Source: an uncultured Aquimarina sp. (GTDB lineage Bacteria > Bacteroidota > Bacteroidia > Flavobacteriales > Flavobacteriaceae). Taken from it: a DNA stretch of 50,507 nt. Numbering within the stretch: the stretch's first letter is position 1; every line of letters starts with the position of its first letter. Positions 9,173-19,400 of this stretch are shown one piece after another. The stretch lies in contig CANLRN010000026.1 of assembly GCA_947493495.1 (NCBI GenBank), positions 1-50,507 of the forward strand. The letters run 5' to 3'. The notes beneath the pieces were generated by a model. That model did not search any database. It was not told the origin of the DNA and was given only the letters and a program-made list of their open reading frames with translations. Position numbers and translations under genes: made by a program.

Positions 9173-9871
9173 TTATTTGTTTTTAAGTTCGCTTTCTATA
9201 TGCTTTTTAAGCAAAGTCATTTTTGATTTTACCAACTCATATCGTTGTAATCTATAGGTTCTATTACTTTCTAATCGCCAAAAATAACTCAATAATTCTT
9301 TTCTTTGGTTCTCGGTGATCTCTAATGGAACTTTTATCGATATCAACTCTCCTTTATCATCAAATACCATATTAGGATAAAGAATATCGTTTATAGGTCG
9401 GTAATAATTGGCATACGATTTCATTTCATCAATCTCTTCCTCTAGCTTGGCTATGATTTTATAGTAAAAGCCGTATACTGTAATAATTTCAAAACGTAAA
9501 GAGTCATTAGATATAGTTTTTAATCCACTAGCTTTTAAAGATTCGTAGCCTGATTGATTGATTATAGGAGCATAATCTCTAAAAAGCACTGTATACATGA
9601 TACTGGTAGAGTCTGTAGGAATTGTTTTTTGATTAATAACTAAATCTTTAAATAATTGAATAGATCGTAAGCTAAGTCGATGTCCAAAGGTATTCCCTTC
9701 AAAATCTTTAAAGTCTAAATTGATTCCATTTCGTATTTCTTTCAAGATTTTTTCTTCGGATAGATGATCAGATCTATTGTCATTCCATTTACTTAAGGCA
9801 AAAGCAGAAATAACTGCAATAAAAATAGATAAAAATTCGAAAATAAATTTTTTCCAAAGTATTCTTTTCAT
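9173..9871 (-). CDS. DUF6090-like single-pass membrane protein
   Basis: 232 residues. After a short positive N-terminus comes one membrane helix (about 8-26, FIFEFLSIFIAVISAFALS) followed by KWNDNR, the typical opening of the DUF6090 family common in Bacteroidota. The rest is soluble and helical, rich in charged residues. No catalytic motif is visible and the function is unknown. It lies 19 bp after a sensor kinase and 11 bp before an enoyl-CoA hydratase on the same strand, probably one operon, which hints at an envelope role without proving it. Confidence 0.7.
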   Translation of the reverse strand: MKRILWKKFIFEFLSIFIAVISAFALSKWNDNRSDHLSEEKILKEIRNGINLDFKDFEGNTFGHRLSLRSIQLFKDLVINQKTIPTDSTSIMYTVLFRDYAPIINQSGYESLKASGLKTISNDSLRFEIITVYGFYYKIIAKLEEEIDEMKSYANYYRPINDILYPNMVFDDKGELISIKVPLEITENQRKELLSYFWRLESNRTYRLQRYELVKSKMTLLKKHIESELKNK

Positions 9872-9890
9872 TACTCCTATGGATAAGCTA

Positions 9891-11354
9891 TTATTCTTTA
9901 GGAAACTTGACTTTAAAAACAGTTCCTTTTCCTTCCTGTGAAGTAAAGGTAATACTTCCTTTGTAGGTTTCTACTATATTTTTTACCATTCCAAGTCCAA
10001 GACCCATACCGCTAGACTTAGTTGTAAATTTTGGTTCGAATATCTTTTTCTTATTCTCTTCTGTAATTCCAACTCCATTATCGGCTACAGTAATCACTAC
10101 ATTCTCTTCTTCTGTAAATACATCTACAAGAATTTTTGGAGTATGATCTTCTGGGATGGCTTGTATCGCATTTTTTAATAGATTAGTCACTACACGTATT
10201 AATTGTGTTCTATCAAATTTTGCAATTATTTTCTTCTTCTCAGAAGGAAAGAAAATATAATCTTCGTTAAAAATATCTAAGGCTAGTCCTACAATTTTTA
10301 CCACATCTAATGTTTCACTTTTCTGTGCGGGCATCTGTGCAAAATTAGAAAAAGCAGAAGCTATAGAACTCATCGTATCAATCTGCTGGATAAGTGTATC
10401 GCTATATTCCTGGACTTTTTGATTCACATTAGGGTCATTAGGATCAAATTTACGTTCAAAACTCTGTACAGTCAATCGCATAGGAGTCAATGGGTTTTTT
10501 ATTTCATGAGCTACCTGTTTTGCCATTTCTCTCCAGGCTGCCTCACGCTCACTTTTAGCTAGCATCGCTGCACTTTCTTCTAACTCATCAATCATGCTAT
10601 TATATGCGTTTACTAATGAATAGATCTCGCCACTAACATCGTTAATTTGGATTCTCTTATTGCGTTTATCTAATCGGGTTTGATCAATCGTATCTGATAT
10701 TGTTTTTAATGATCGGGTTACATACTTAGATAAGAAATAGGCGATAACAATAGCAATCAATAGTATAATTAGAGATACTTCTCCTATTCTTTTTAAAAAC
10801 TCTCCTAATTCTCTGGTGATAAAATCATCATCCTCTGAATAAGAAAGATGAAGTATCCCTAGAGTTTTTCCTTTGGTATTATAAATATATGTATATGAAG
10901 ATTGGTAATTTACCTTGTCTTTTTCGGTCTTTACTAAAACTCTCTTGTCAATTTTTTTTTCTAGGCTTTCAATTATTTTTTTGTCAATTTTCTTATTTAG
11001 AGTATCACTAACAAAGGTTTCGGGTACTTTTATCAATAAATTTCCTTCTAGATCATATATGTTTACTGGCAGGTTGTGTATGGTATACAGTTCATTGATT
11101 CCTAATTTTCTAGGCTCTCTAAACATCAATGGTATTTTCTCTGTAGTTTCTTCGTAAGTAGTATTTCTTAAAATTAAATCGATATGTTCACGGATAGCTC
11201 CTTCTTTTCTCTCTAGTCGTTCATTATGATATTCTTCTGCTTCTTCTCTATATTGAAAAATAGCAATCGCTGTAATCAATATAGAAGCTATAAACACCAC
11301 TAAGGTCATGGAAATAAATATTCTGGTACGGAGAGAAAGTTTACTAAGCTTCAT
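9891..11354 (-). CDS. NtrY-like membrane sensor histidine kinase
   Basis: About 487 residues from the preferred start MKLSKLSLRTRIF at 11354; an upstream in-frame start at 11390 would add 12 residues. Layout: first membrane helix (about 11-33), extracytoplasmic sensor (about 35-180), second helix (about 190-212), HAMP linker, HisKA with phospho-acceptor H283 in VAHEIKNPLTPMRL, and a HATPase domain with NLLKNAIQAI, VADNGVGI and SGMGLGLGMVKNIVE. The NPLTPMRL form of the H-box is typical of NtrY-like kinases. No response regulator gene adjoins it, so its partner is encoded elsewhere. It is the first gene of a reverse-strand unit with the DUF6090-like and enoyl-CoA hydratase genes. Confidence 0.9.
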   Translation of the reverse strand: MKLSKLSLRTRIFISMTLVVFIASILITAIAIFQYREEAEEYHNERLERKEGAIREHIDLILRNTTYEETTEKIPLMFREPRKLGINELYTIHNLPVNIYDLEGNLLIKVPETFVSDTLNKKIDKKIIESLEKKIDKRVLVKTEKDKVNYQSSYTYIYNTKGKTLGILHLSYSEDDDFITRELGEFLKRIGEVSLIILLIAIVIAYFLSKYVTRSLKTISDTIDQTRLDKRNKRIQINDVSGEIYSLVNAYNSMIDELEESAAMLAKSEREAAWREMAKQVAHEIKNPLTPMRLTVQSFERKFDPNDPNVNQKVQEYSDTLIQQIDTMSSIASAFSNFAQMPAQKSETLDVVKIVGLALDIFNEDYIFFPSEKKKIIAKFDRTQLIRVVTNLLKNAIQAIPEDHTPKILVDVFTEEENVVITVADNGVGITEENKKKIFEPKFTTKSSGMGLGLGMVKNIVETYKGSITFTSQEGKGTVFKVKFPKE

Positions 11355-11435
11355 ACGATTCTTTAGAAACGTAAATATAACAAATATCACACCAAAATAG
11401 TTTTAAAAACTAGTAGGACCAAAGACTGAATTTCA

Positions 11436-11443
11436 TAACTTTA
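11436..11443 (+). promoter_or_regulatory. Candidate -7 box for ABC transporter gene
   Basis: TAACTTTA, one base off TAnnTTTG, lies 15 bp before the start codon at 11459. If real, the leader would be only about ten bases. Confidence 0.3.
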
Positions 11444-11458
11444 CTTAGTTTTAGTTTT

Positions 11459-13147
11459 ATGGACACAACTACCTTATTATCGCTTAATCACGTAAGCATT
11501 TCTTTTGGTTCTAAAGAAGGGTATACCAAAGTAGTCCACGACATTTCATTTCAGATCCATCCTAATGAAATAGTAGGGATCGTTGGAGAGTCTGGAAGTG
11601 GCAAATCAGTAACCTCCTTAGCAATTATGGGGTTACTCCCTACAAAAACGGCAAAAGTTACTGGGACTATTTTTTATCAAAATCAGAACATCTTGGATCT
11701 TGAAGATAAAGGGCTACGTTCCATTCGTGGAAATGACATTGCTATGATATTTCAAGAACCTATGAGTTCTCTTAATCCATCCATGAAATGTGGCAAACAA
11801 GTTGTAGAAATTCTACTAGAACATACCAACTTATCTAAGTCCGAGGCTAAGAAAGAGGTGCTTTCTTTGTTTGAAAAAGTAAAACTCCCTGATACTTATC
11901 GTGCCTATAACTCCTATCCTCATCAGTTGAGTGGGGGCCAGAAACAACGAATTATGATTGCCATGGCTATTGCTTGCAAACCCAAACTATTAATTGCCGA
12001 TGAGCCTACAACAGCATTGGATGTCACGGTACAGAAAGAAATCATTCAATTGCTTAAAGGTTTACAAAAAGAATATCAAATGAGTATTCTGTTTATTTCT
12101 CATGATCTCTCTCTAGTATCTGAGATTGCTGATAAGGTTTTGGTCATGTATCAAGGCAAAATGGTGGAATACGGTCCTACTTCACAAATTTTTAAGCATC
12201 CTCAACAAGAATATACCAAAGCACTTATTTATGCGAGACCTTCTCTCGATGTCAGACTCCAAAAATTGCCCACTATACAAGATTATCTAAGCGACCAACA
12301 AACGAACACAGAGATCATCTCTAAAGTACAACGAGAACAACATCATAAAAAGTTATATGCACAAACTCCCTTATTAGAAGTAAAAAATCTAGAAAAGACC
12401 TTTTTTTCTAAAGTAGGCTTATTTCACAAAAAAGAATTTAAAGCCGTTGATGATGTGAGTTTTCAATTATATGAAGGAGAAACACTAGGATTAGTAGGAG
12501 AATCTGGATGTGGCAAATCTACCTTAGGGAACACTATCTTGCAATTGAATAGGGCAAATAGTGGGGAGGTTATCTATAAGGGTCAAGATCTTACCAAACT
12601 AACTGCTCCGCAAATAAGAAATCTGCGAAAAGAAATACAACTGATTTTTCAAGATCCTTTTGCTTCATTAAATCCACGTCTTACTATAGGAAAAGCCATT
12701 ATGGAACCTATGAAAGCACATCATCTCTATGCTAATAATACAGAAAGAAAAGAAAAAACTATCCAGTTATTAGAAAGAGTAGGTCTAGATGCTTCATTTT
12801 TTAATAGATATCCTCACGAGTTTAGTGGAGGACAACGACAACGCATTGGTATCGCCAGAACTATTGCACTACAGCCTAAATTAATCATTTGTGATGAATC
12901 GGTAAGTGCTTTGGATATATCAGTACAGGCACAGGTTCTCAACTTATTGAATGAATTAAAAGATAATTTTGGGTTTACTTATATCTTTATCTCTCATGAC
13001 CTTGCTGTTGTTAAATACATGGCAGACCAATTATTAGTCATGAATCAAGGCAAAATCGAAGAACAAGGTGATGCTGATCGGATATATGAATCTCCAGAAA
13101 AAGAATACACCAAAAAACTGATTGATGCCATACCAAAAGGCATATAA
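11459..13147 (+). CDS. Fused double-ATPase of an oligopeptide/dipeptide ABC importer (YejF/DppDF type)
   Basis: 562 residues forming two ABC ATPase domains in tandem. Domain 1 (about 5-260) has Walker A GESGSGKS, signature LSGGQKQR and Walker B LLIADEPTTALD. Domain 2 (about 305-562) has GESGCGKS, FSGGQRQR and LIICDESVSALD. Both end with the peptide-importer family tail (HPQQEYTKAL and SPEKEYTKKL). Such fused proteins power uptake of peptides or related solutes across the inner membrane, working with permeases and a binding protein. None of these partners is encoded nearby, which is common in Bacteroidota. It stands as a single gene. Substrate cannot be told from the ATPase. Confidence 0.92.
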   Translation: MDTTTLLSLNHVSISFGSKEGYTKVVHDISFQIHPNEIVGIVGESGSGKSVTSLAIMGLLPTKTAKVTGTIFYQNQNILDLEDKGLRSIRGNDIAMIFQEPMSSLNPSMKCGKQVVEILLEHTNLSKSEAKKEVLSLFEKVKLPDTYRAYNSYPHQLSGGQKQRIMIAMAIACKPKLLIADEPTTALDVTVQKEIIQLLKGLQKEYQMSILFISHDLSLVSEIADKVLVMYQGKMVEYGPTSQIFKHPQQEYTKALIYARPSLDVRLQKLPTIQDYLSDQQTNTEIISKVQREQHHKKLYAQTPLLEVKNLEKTFFSKVGLFHKKEFKAVDDVSFQLYEGETLGLVGESGCGKSTLGNTILQLNRANSGEVIYKGQDLTKLTAPQIRNLRKEIQLIFQDPFASLNPRLTIGKAIMEPMKAHHLYANNTERKEKTIQLLERVGLDASFFNRYPHEFSGGQRQRIGIARTIALQPKLIICDESVSALDISVQAQVLNLLNELKDNFGFTYIFISHDLAVVKYMADQLLVMNQGKIEEQGDADRIYESPEKEYTKKLIDAIPKGI

Positions 13148-13174
13148 GATACTACTAGCGGGCAGATCGCTTTG

Positions 13175-13204
13175 CTTTTAGAGTCCATCAATCAAGACTA
13201 AAAG
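13175..13204 (+). terminator. Weak hairpin after ABC transporter gene
   Basis: CTTTTAG(a)GTC pairs with GACTAAAAG around a 10-nt loop, 28 bp after the stop codon. There is no clear T-run after the hairpin, so termination is only possible. Confidence 0.3.
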
Positions 13205-13371
13205 ATTCTAGTCTATACTAGCATTGATTTACTGTATTCTCATACGATATAATTCTTCTATTGTTATCTATTCCACTAACACACATTTTTACTTCTATTT
13301 ATATTTTTTTTCAAAATTATGTTTACCTCATCATTTTATTTCACACAAAGAGTAAATACTAAAATTTAAAA

Positions 13372-13872
13372 ATGATGAAAACAACACTAAAATTTTTAAC
13401 GTATCTGATGATGGCTTTTGCTCTAGTACTAACTATATCTTCTTGTGAAGGCGAGGATGGTGTCGATGGTGAAATCGGACCTCAAGGAGAACAAGGAATT
13501 GACGGACAAGATGGCGAAGACGGGCAAGATGGCAATGCCAATGTTACGTCTGTAACATTCGATCAATATAGCCTGACTGAAGGAACAAATGAATTCGAAA
13601 TTCCAGAATTAACTCAAGAAATATTTGATCATGGTTTTGTATATGGGTATGTAACCGTAAGCGGAAATGCATTCTGGGAAACAATACCTATTGTAATTAA
13701 CAAAGAAGTACTTCTTGATATTGATAGAATAGAAGTTGGTAAAATTACACTGCAGGCTACATTTAATCAGACACTAAACTTTCGGTTTATATTGGTAGAG
13801 GGTACAGATGTTAGTGGTACCAATTTTACCAACTATACAGAGGTAGCATCGTATTATAATCTAAGAGATTAA
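13372..13872 (+). CDS. Lipoprotein with short collagen-like Gly-X-Y stretch
   Basis: 166 residues (start M1 or M2). A hydrophobic signal ends in the lipobox ISSC with cysteine 25, followed at once by acidic residues (EGEDG), which in Bacteroidota favours export to the outer surface. Residues about 27-53 form some nine Gly-X-Y triplets (GEDGVDGEIGPQGEQG and on), a collagen-like repeat. The rest (about 55-166) is a small beta-rich domain without a recognised motif. Such proteins are frequent in Flavobacteriaceae with unknown role; surface attachment or stalk formation is a guess. It is transcribed alone, with about 220 bp of A/T-rich DNA before it. Confidence 0.75.
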   Translation: MMKTTLKFLTYLMMAFALVLTISSCEGEDGVDGEIGPQGEQGIDGQDGEDGQDGNANVTSVTFDQYSLTEGTNEFEIPELTQEIFDHGFVYGYVTVSGNAFWETIPIVINKEVLLDIDRIEVGKITLQATFNQTLNFRFILVEGTDVSGTNFTNYTEVASYYNLRD

Positions 13873-14007
13873 TGATATTCCACATTTTCCACATGTACTA
13901 AATGTGTATTGGATACATTCAAGCTCATTTTATACATTAATGAATAGGAGCTTATTTTTTTAGAATTAACTAACAATTAATTTTTAAGCCATCATCCTAT
14001 TTTGTAG

Positions 14008-14038
14008 TTTTAGAACACAAATGATAAAATTAACTTTG
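14008..14038 (+). promoter_or_regulatory. Promoter-like TTTT-N19-TAACTTTG directly before the SPFH gene
   Basis: TAACTTTG at 14031-14038 matches the Bacteroidota -7 consensus TAnnTTTG, with T-rich sequence at 14008-14011 at the -33 distance. It ends just 2 bp before the start codon, so transcription would begin at or inside the start region. Confidence 0.35.
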
Positions 14039-14040
14039 CA

Positions 14041-15177
14041 ATGGGACTTTTTGATGAAATAAAGAAAAAACTTAGTAATGAATTTATAGATATCGTAGAA
14101 TGGTTAGACAATACCAATGATACGATTGTGCACAGATTCGAACGGTATCAGAATGAGATAAAAAATGGAGCACAATTGATCGTACGGGAAGGGCAAACTG
14201 CCGTTTTTGTCAATGAAGGTCAGTTGGCTGATGTATTTGAACCTGGTACTTATACCCTAAACACGCAGAACTTACCAATTCTTACTACACTAAAAGGTTG
14301 GAAATATGGGTTTAATAGCCCATTTAAAGCTGAAGTATATTTTGTAAACACTCGCTTGTTTACCGATGAAAAATGGGGAACTAAAAACCCTATCACTCTC
14401 AATGATGATCGCTTTGGGTTGGTAGAAATTAGAGCTTTCGGAACCTATGCATTTAAAATTAATGATCCTGGAAAATTTATTGTTGATATTGTGGGAACTG
14501 ATGCTAATTTTACTAGTTTTGAAATTAATGAACATCTAAAAAGTCTAATTTCTACTCGTTTTACAGATACTGTTGGCGAGGCTAACTTTCCGATAGAATT
14601 ATATGCTGCTAATACTACAGAGTTATCAGAAACATGTAAAGAAGTCATGCAAGCAGAGTTTAATTCGGTAGGTATCTCTTTAGAAAAATTCTTTATCGAG
14701 AATGTATCTATGCCCGAAGATCTTAAGAAAGAAATTTTTGAGTACAGTAGAATCGATAAACTAGATCTTGATAAATTAACCAAATTTAAAACCGCAAAAG
14801 CTATAGAAGCTGCCGCCGCTAATGAAGGAGGAACTGCTGGTGCCGGAATGGGAATGGGAATGGGATTTGTCCTTGCACAGCAAATGGGTGGTATGATGAA
14901 CCCTATGGCAGGTCAGCAACAAATACAATCACAACAAACCTCTCCTGTTGCTCCTCCACCGATGCCCGTACAAGTACAGTATTTCTATGCCGTCGATGGA
15001 CAACAAGTCGGTCCTGTTTCTTTTGATCAATTAAAGGCATTGTTTGCCAATAGAACCGTAAATAAAGACTCTTTGGTCTGGAAACAAGGAATGGCTAATT
15101 GGACAGCAATCAAAGATATCGAAGAATTAAAAGCGTTTTTGGGAGGAAGTACTCCTCCTCCACTACCAAAAAAATAA
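14041..15177 (+). CDS. SPFH-domain (virion core protein-like, YdjI-type) protein with C-terminal GYF_2 domain
   Basis: 378 residues, no signal peptide. Residues about 1-240 resemble the SPFH domain of the YdjI/virion-core-protein-like family: it opens MGLFDEIKKKL and holds IVREGQTAVFVNEGQLADVF and GTYTLNTQNLP. A Gly/Met/Gln-rich flexible linker follows (about 262-300, with GAGMGMGMG). The end (about 310-372) is a GYF_2 domain (YFYAVDGQQVGPVSFDQL, VWKQGMANW). SPFH proteins scaffold membrane microdomains; YdjI of Bacillus recruits PspA for membrane stress. Here the partner appears to be the next gene, a zinc-ribbon membrane protein; no PspA is nearby. The promoter-like box ends 2 bp before the start. 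Confidence 0.85.
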   Translation: MGLFDEIKKKLSNEFIDIVEWLDNTNDTIVHRFERYQNEIKNGAQLIVREGQTAVFVNEGQLADVFEPGTYTLNTQNLPILTTLKGWKYGFNSPFKAEVYFVNTRLFTDEKWGTKNPITLNDDRFGLVEIRAFGTYAFKINDPGKFIVDIVGTDANFTSFEINEHLKSLISTRFTDTVGEANFPIELYAANTTELSETCKEVMQAEFNSVGISLEKFFIENVSMPEDLKKEIFEYSRIDKLDLDKLTKFKTAKAIEAAAANEGGTAGAGMGMGMGFVLAQQMGGMMNPMAGQQQIQSQQTSPVAPPPMPVQVQYFYAVDGQQVGPVSFDQLKALFANRTVNKDSLVWKQGMANWTAIKDIEELKAFLGGSTPPPLPKK

Positions 15178-15190
15178 ACTACTCATATCT

Positions 15191-15218
15191 ACCCTTCTCT
15201 TTTTTTACAGGAGAAGGT
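15191..15218 (+). terminator. Rho-independent terminator after SPFH gene
   Basis: ACCCTTCTC pairs with GAGAAGGT (one bulged C) around a T-rich loop, followed by ATTTTTT. It lies between the SPFH gene and the zinc-ribbon gene, so it may attenuate rather than fully separate them. Confidence 0.55.
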
Positions 15219-15255
15219 ATTTTTTAAACACTTTAAAAAGTATTTAAATTCTTAC

Positions 15256-16377
15256 ATGGAAGAAGAAAAAAGAGCCTTTTCTGAACATAAGAAATCCTGT
15301 GTTAATTGTGGTGCAGAGTTACTTTATAAACCTGGTACTACAGAAATCAAGTGTGACTATTGCGGCCATGAGGAAACGATCACACCTAATCAGGATGGTT
15401 TTCAAGAATTAGAATTAAAACCCTATCTAGAGGAAATGGGTTCTCTTTCTCATTCTGAAGAAATCTTAATGTTACAATGCAAAAATTGTGGCGCTAACCA
15501 ACATATCGAAGAAAATTATAAATCCTTACATTGTGTCTATTGCACCATGCCTCTTATTATAGAAGATGCTTATAAAGAAGATTGGATATTACCAGGTGCT
15601 GTACTTCCTTTCCAGTTTGATCAGAAAAAATCGCATCAGATATTCTCTAATTGGGTAAAAGGACTGTGGTTTGCGCCTAATAATTTAAAGAAAGCTGCTT
15701 TAGACCCAGAACACACAAAGGGGTTATATCTCCCCTACTGGACTTTTGACGCACAATTATATGCAACATATAGTGGGCAACGTGGGGATTATTATTATGT
15801 AAATGTACCGTATACGACTACAGTAAATGGAAAAACTGTACGAAGAACAAGGCAAGAGCGAAGAACTCGCTGGTCACCTGCTAGTGGAAACGTTAGTGGT
15901 TTTGTAGATGATACACTCATTAAAGCTTCTCACCAGCGTAAAAATGCTATTCCATCAAAGATTGCGCATTGGAATCTCAAAGCTATTGAACCGTTTAATA
16001 CAAGTTACTTAGCAGGTTTTGTGACCGAAAAATATACGATCCCGCTAAAAGATGGTCACTTAGCTTCTACACAAGAAGCTGATAAAATTGCTCGTTCTTG
16101 GGCGCGCCATGATATCGGTGGTGATACTCAGCAAGTGAGTTCTATAAACATGCGATTATCAGAAGAAACTTTTAAGCATATTTTACTTCCTGTATATATA
16201 AGTGCTTATCAATATAACGGGAAAAAATATAATTTTTTTGTCAATGGCCAGACAGGCCGTATCTCTGGGAAAAGACCTTATTCTTTTTGGAAAATCTTCT
16301 TTTTTGTATTAGGTATTATTATACTAATTGTTGCTGTTGTAACGTTAGTAAACCACTATGAAGAAACGGTGAAATAG
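15256..16377 (+). CDS. Double zinc-ribbon protein with C-terminal membrane helix
   Basis: 373 residues. Two zinc ribbons lie at the N-terminus: CVNCG..CDYCG (about residues 15-38) and CKNCG..CVYC (about 75-97). A middle beta-rich region holds paired motifs such as LPGAVLPFQFDQKK, GLYLPYWTFDAQ and LLPVYISAYQYNGK. It ends in one hydrophobic helix (about 344-366), so the protein is probably anchored with the ribbons in the cytoplasm. The layout resembles the zinc-ribbon partners found with SPFH proteins of the YdjI type. Some databases label such proteins loosely as helicase or TFIIB-ribbon proteins; no helicase or DNA-binding domain is seen. It follows the SPFH-GYF gene by 78 bp. Confidence 0.75.
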   Translation: MEEEKRAFSEHKKSCVNCGAELLYKPGTTEIKCDYCGHEETITPNQDGFQELELKPYLEEMGSLSHSEEILMLQCKNCGANQHIEENYKSLHCVYCTMPLIIEDAYKEDWILPGAVLPFQFDQKKSHQIFSNWVKGLWFAPNNLKKAALDPEHTKGLYLPYWTFDAQLYATYSGQRGDYYYVNVPYTTTVNGKTVRRTRQERRTRWSPASGNVSGFVDDTLIKASHQRKNAIPSKIAHWNLKAIEPFNTSYLAGFVTEKYTIPLKDGHLASTQEADKIARSWARHDIGGDTQQVSSINMRLSEETFKHILLPVYISAYQYNGKKYNFFVNGQTGRISGKRPYSFWKIFFFVLGIIILIVAVVTLVNHYEETVK

Positions 16378-16391
16378 AAAGTTTTCTATTT
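16372..16391 (+). terminator. Short hairpin overlapping the zinc-ribbon stop codon
   Basis: AAATAGAAA pairs with TTTCTATTT with a 2-nt gap and is followed by a short T-run. The stop codon TAG lies in the left arm. It is an A/T-only stem, hence modest confidence. Confidence 0.4.
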
Positions 16392-16419
16392 TTAAGACTT
16401 AATATTAAAAAATTACCTT

Positions 16420-19400
16420 TTGGTGTCTAAATTTCTATCGGTTTTTACTAATTTTTTGCTACTCTGTTCTTTAGCTAATTACGCTCAGCAAACTAATACT
16501 AATGAGCTAGGCACACCCTTTATACAGAATTTTGGGCCTAGAGATTATTACGCCGGAAAAGTAGCTTTTGGATCTATTTTTCAGGATAAAAAAGGGTTTA
16601 TGTTTTTCAATAGCGACTACTCTACTTTACATTTTGATGGAGTAAATTGGAACACGTTTTTCGCAAAAAAGAAATTTGAAATAAAAAAAATAATACAAGA
16701 TAAAAACGATGTTCTTTACTTCATAACTCCTAATACTTTCGGAAAGTTTGAAGTTCAAGAAAATAATTGGCCTTATCAAAAAGACCTCTCTTTTAAAATC
16801 CCAAAAAAGATACCGCCAATAAAAAAAATGATCAATTGTTACAGTGTCAATGATAAGGTATATTTTATTTCTAATACACATGTTTTTATTCTTATCGATG
16901 ATACTTTTTCTATACTATCTCCTAACTCTGAGATAAGTCGTTCGTTTTTACATAATAATAAAATACATCTGATTCTTAAAGAAGAGGTGGTTGTTATAGA
17001 GAATGAAAATTTAAAACCCATAAAATCTAAAGGTTTATTCTTGAAAAATGATCTTGTAGATGTAATTGCTGACACTGACTCTAATCAATTAATTATAGTA
17101 ACAGAAAAAGGAGAATTCTTTTCTTTGAAAAACATTATCACTAAACCATTATTCTCATTACCTCCAGGTTATCAAATCAATTCTAAAACAGATCATCCTG
17201 TTATACTATTACCTGATAATGAATTTGCTATTTCTATTAAAGACCAAGGAATTCTTCACTGTGACCAGTATGGAAATATTATACAAATCATAAATGATAA
17301 AAATGGAATTCCTTCTAGTAATATTACATCAATGCTATTAGATTCTTCTTCTGGTTTATGGGTTTCACATCCTAAGGGTATTAGTAGAATAGATATATCA
17401 TCAAATATTACTCTATTTGATCCAGAAAAACTTGGTTGGGGCAGAATTAGTGATGTTCAGCGATTTCAAAATCAGATGTACTTTGGCACTACTAAAGGGG
17501 TATTCATTATAAGAAAGGATAGTACATTGTATGATATATCCAAAAAGATAAAAAGAATTTCTGCTCATGATCTTGAAGTTTTTGATTTAAATATTATTCA
17601 AAAAGACCTATTAGCCGCTACAAATCAAGGTGTTTTTAAAATCGCCAATAACAAGCTAATATCTTTATCAAATCAATCATTTAAAACATTAACGCTAAAA
17701 AAATCTCAAATTGGTAATTGGGCATATGCCGGTACTGATTATGGACTACGAATTCTAAAAAAAAATCAAAAAGGAATATGGAATATCTCCAATGAAAAGT
17801 ATATTGATAATGCCACAACTTTGCATATAGAAGAAGGAAACGACAATGATATTTGGCTTAATAATTCCAATCCTGGATATATTAGAATTAAAATAAAATA
17901 TGATCCTCAAAAACGGCCTATTATAGATAGCTCTTTTGCAAAAACATACCTCCCTTTTTCAGAAAACAATTCGGGAACAATTGAAAAAGTTTTCAAAATA
18001 AAAAATAAGTTGTTGTTTAATGATTCTTCAAATGATCCATTAGAATATGATCAAACTCAAAATAAACTAATCCCCTACCAACTTTTTGACAAAAATTTCT
18101 TTACAGACACCTATAAAGGTATGCAATTTGGCATAAGAGAAATATTCTTGCACAAAGACAAAGCATATGCTGTAACTGCTCTAATGCCTCATCTAATTCT
18201 TAAAGGAGCATATAATGATAGCTTAAAACAGGTGTCTATTACCAAAAATGTTTATTCCAAAATAAAAACAAGAAAATATTTCCAAAATTTCTTTTTTGAT
18301 ATAGACGATGTAATATGGCTAAATGATATGAAATTATTTCGGATAGATGAGAGAAAAACAAGTAACACTAGTCCAAAATTTAAAACTCATATTTCTCAAG
18401 TATTGGTGGATAATGATTCTACTATATCTCACTTATTCAATAAACAAAAAATCGCAAAACTTCCTGATACTATGCGTACAATAAAATTTAAGTTTGGCGC
18501 GCCTACCTATCACGAGGTCAATAACACAAAATTTAAATTTTACTTAGAAGGATATGATAAAGGGTTTCAAACATACTTTGATTACGACAATCAAAAAAAG
18601 TATGATAATTTACGGTCAGGGACTTATACTTTTCATGTAATAGCAAAAAATCAGGAACAAGTTGTAGGAGAAGAAGCTACTTTTACTTTTACCATTCTCC
18701 CTCCTTGGTATCAAACGAAATGGGCATATTTGTTCTATACTCTGCTCCTAGGAATATTTATCTGGATTATAGTAAAATGGCGTACGAGACAGATCCATAA
18801 GAAAAATATAGCATTAGAATTGACTATTACTGAACGTACAGAAGAACTTGCAGAAAAAAATGAACGTTTAAAACATATGGATGAAACTAAATCAAGGTTT
18901 TTTGCTAATATCTCTCATGAATTCAGAACGCCACTTACCTTAATTCTTGGCCCCTTAGAAAACAAATTAAAATCCAATGATCAAGATCAGGATCATATGC
19001 TTATGCATCGTAATGCCAAACGCTTGCAAGAATTAATCAATCAATTGTTGGAAATATCAAAACTAGAAAGTGGGGAAATGAATCTTAAAATCATAGAAGG
19101 AGATGTCGCATCATTTATCAAAATGTTAGCTAGTTCTTTTACTTCTCTTGCTGATGTTAAAAACATCGATTTCCAGTGCGAAATTGAACCTTCAGGGCAA
19201 TCTTATTGGTTTGACCCTGATAAGCTCGAAAAAATAGTGAATAATCTTATTTCTAATACTTTTAAATTTACGCCAGAAAATAAATCTATATCTATTAATT
19301 CTTCTTTTAGCAAAAATAAACCAGGTTATTTAAAATTGATCATAAAAGATACTGGTATTGGGATATCCCAAGATAAGCTCCCTTATTTGTTTGAACGTTT

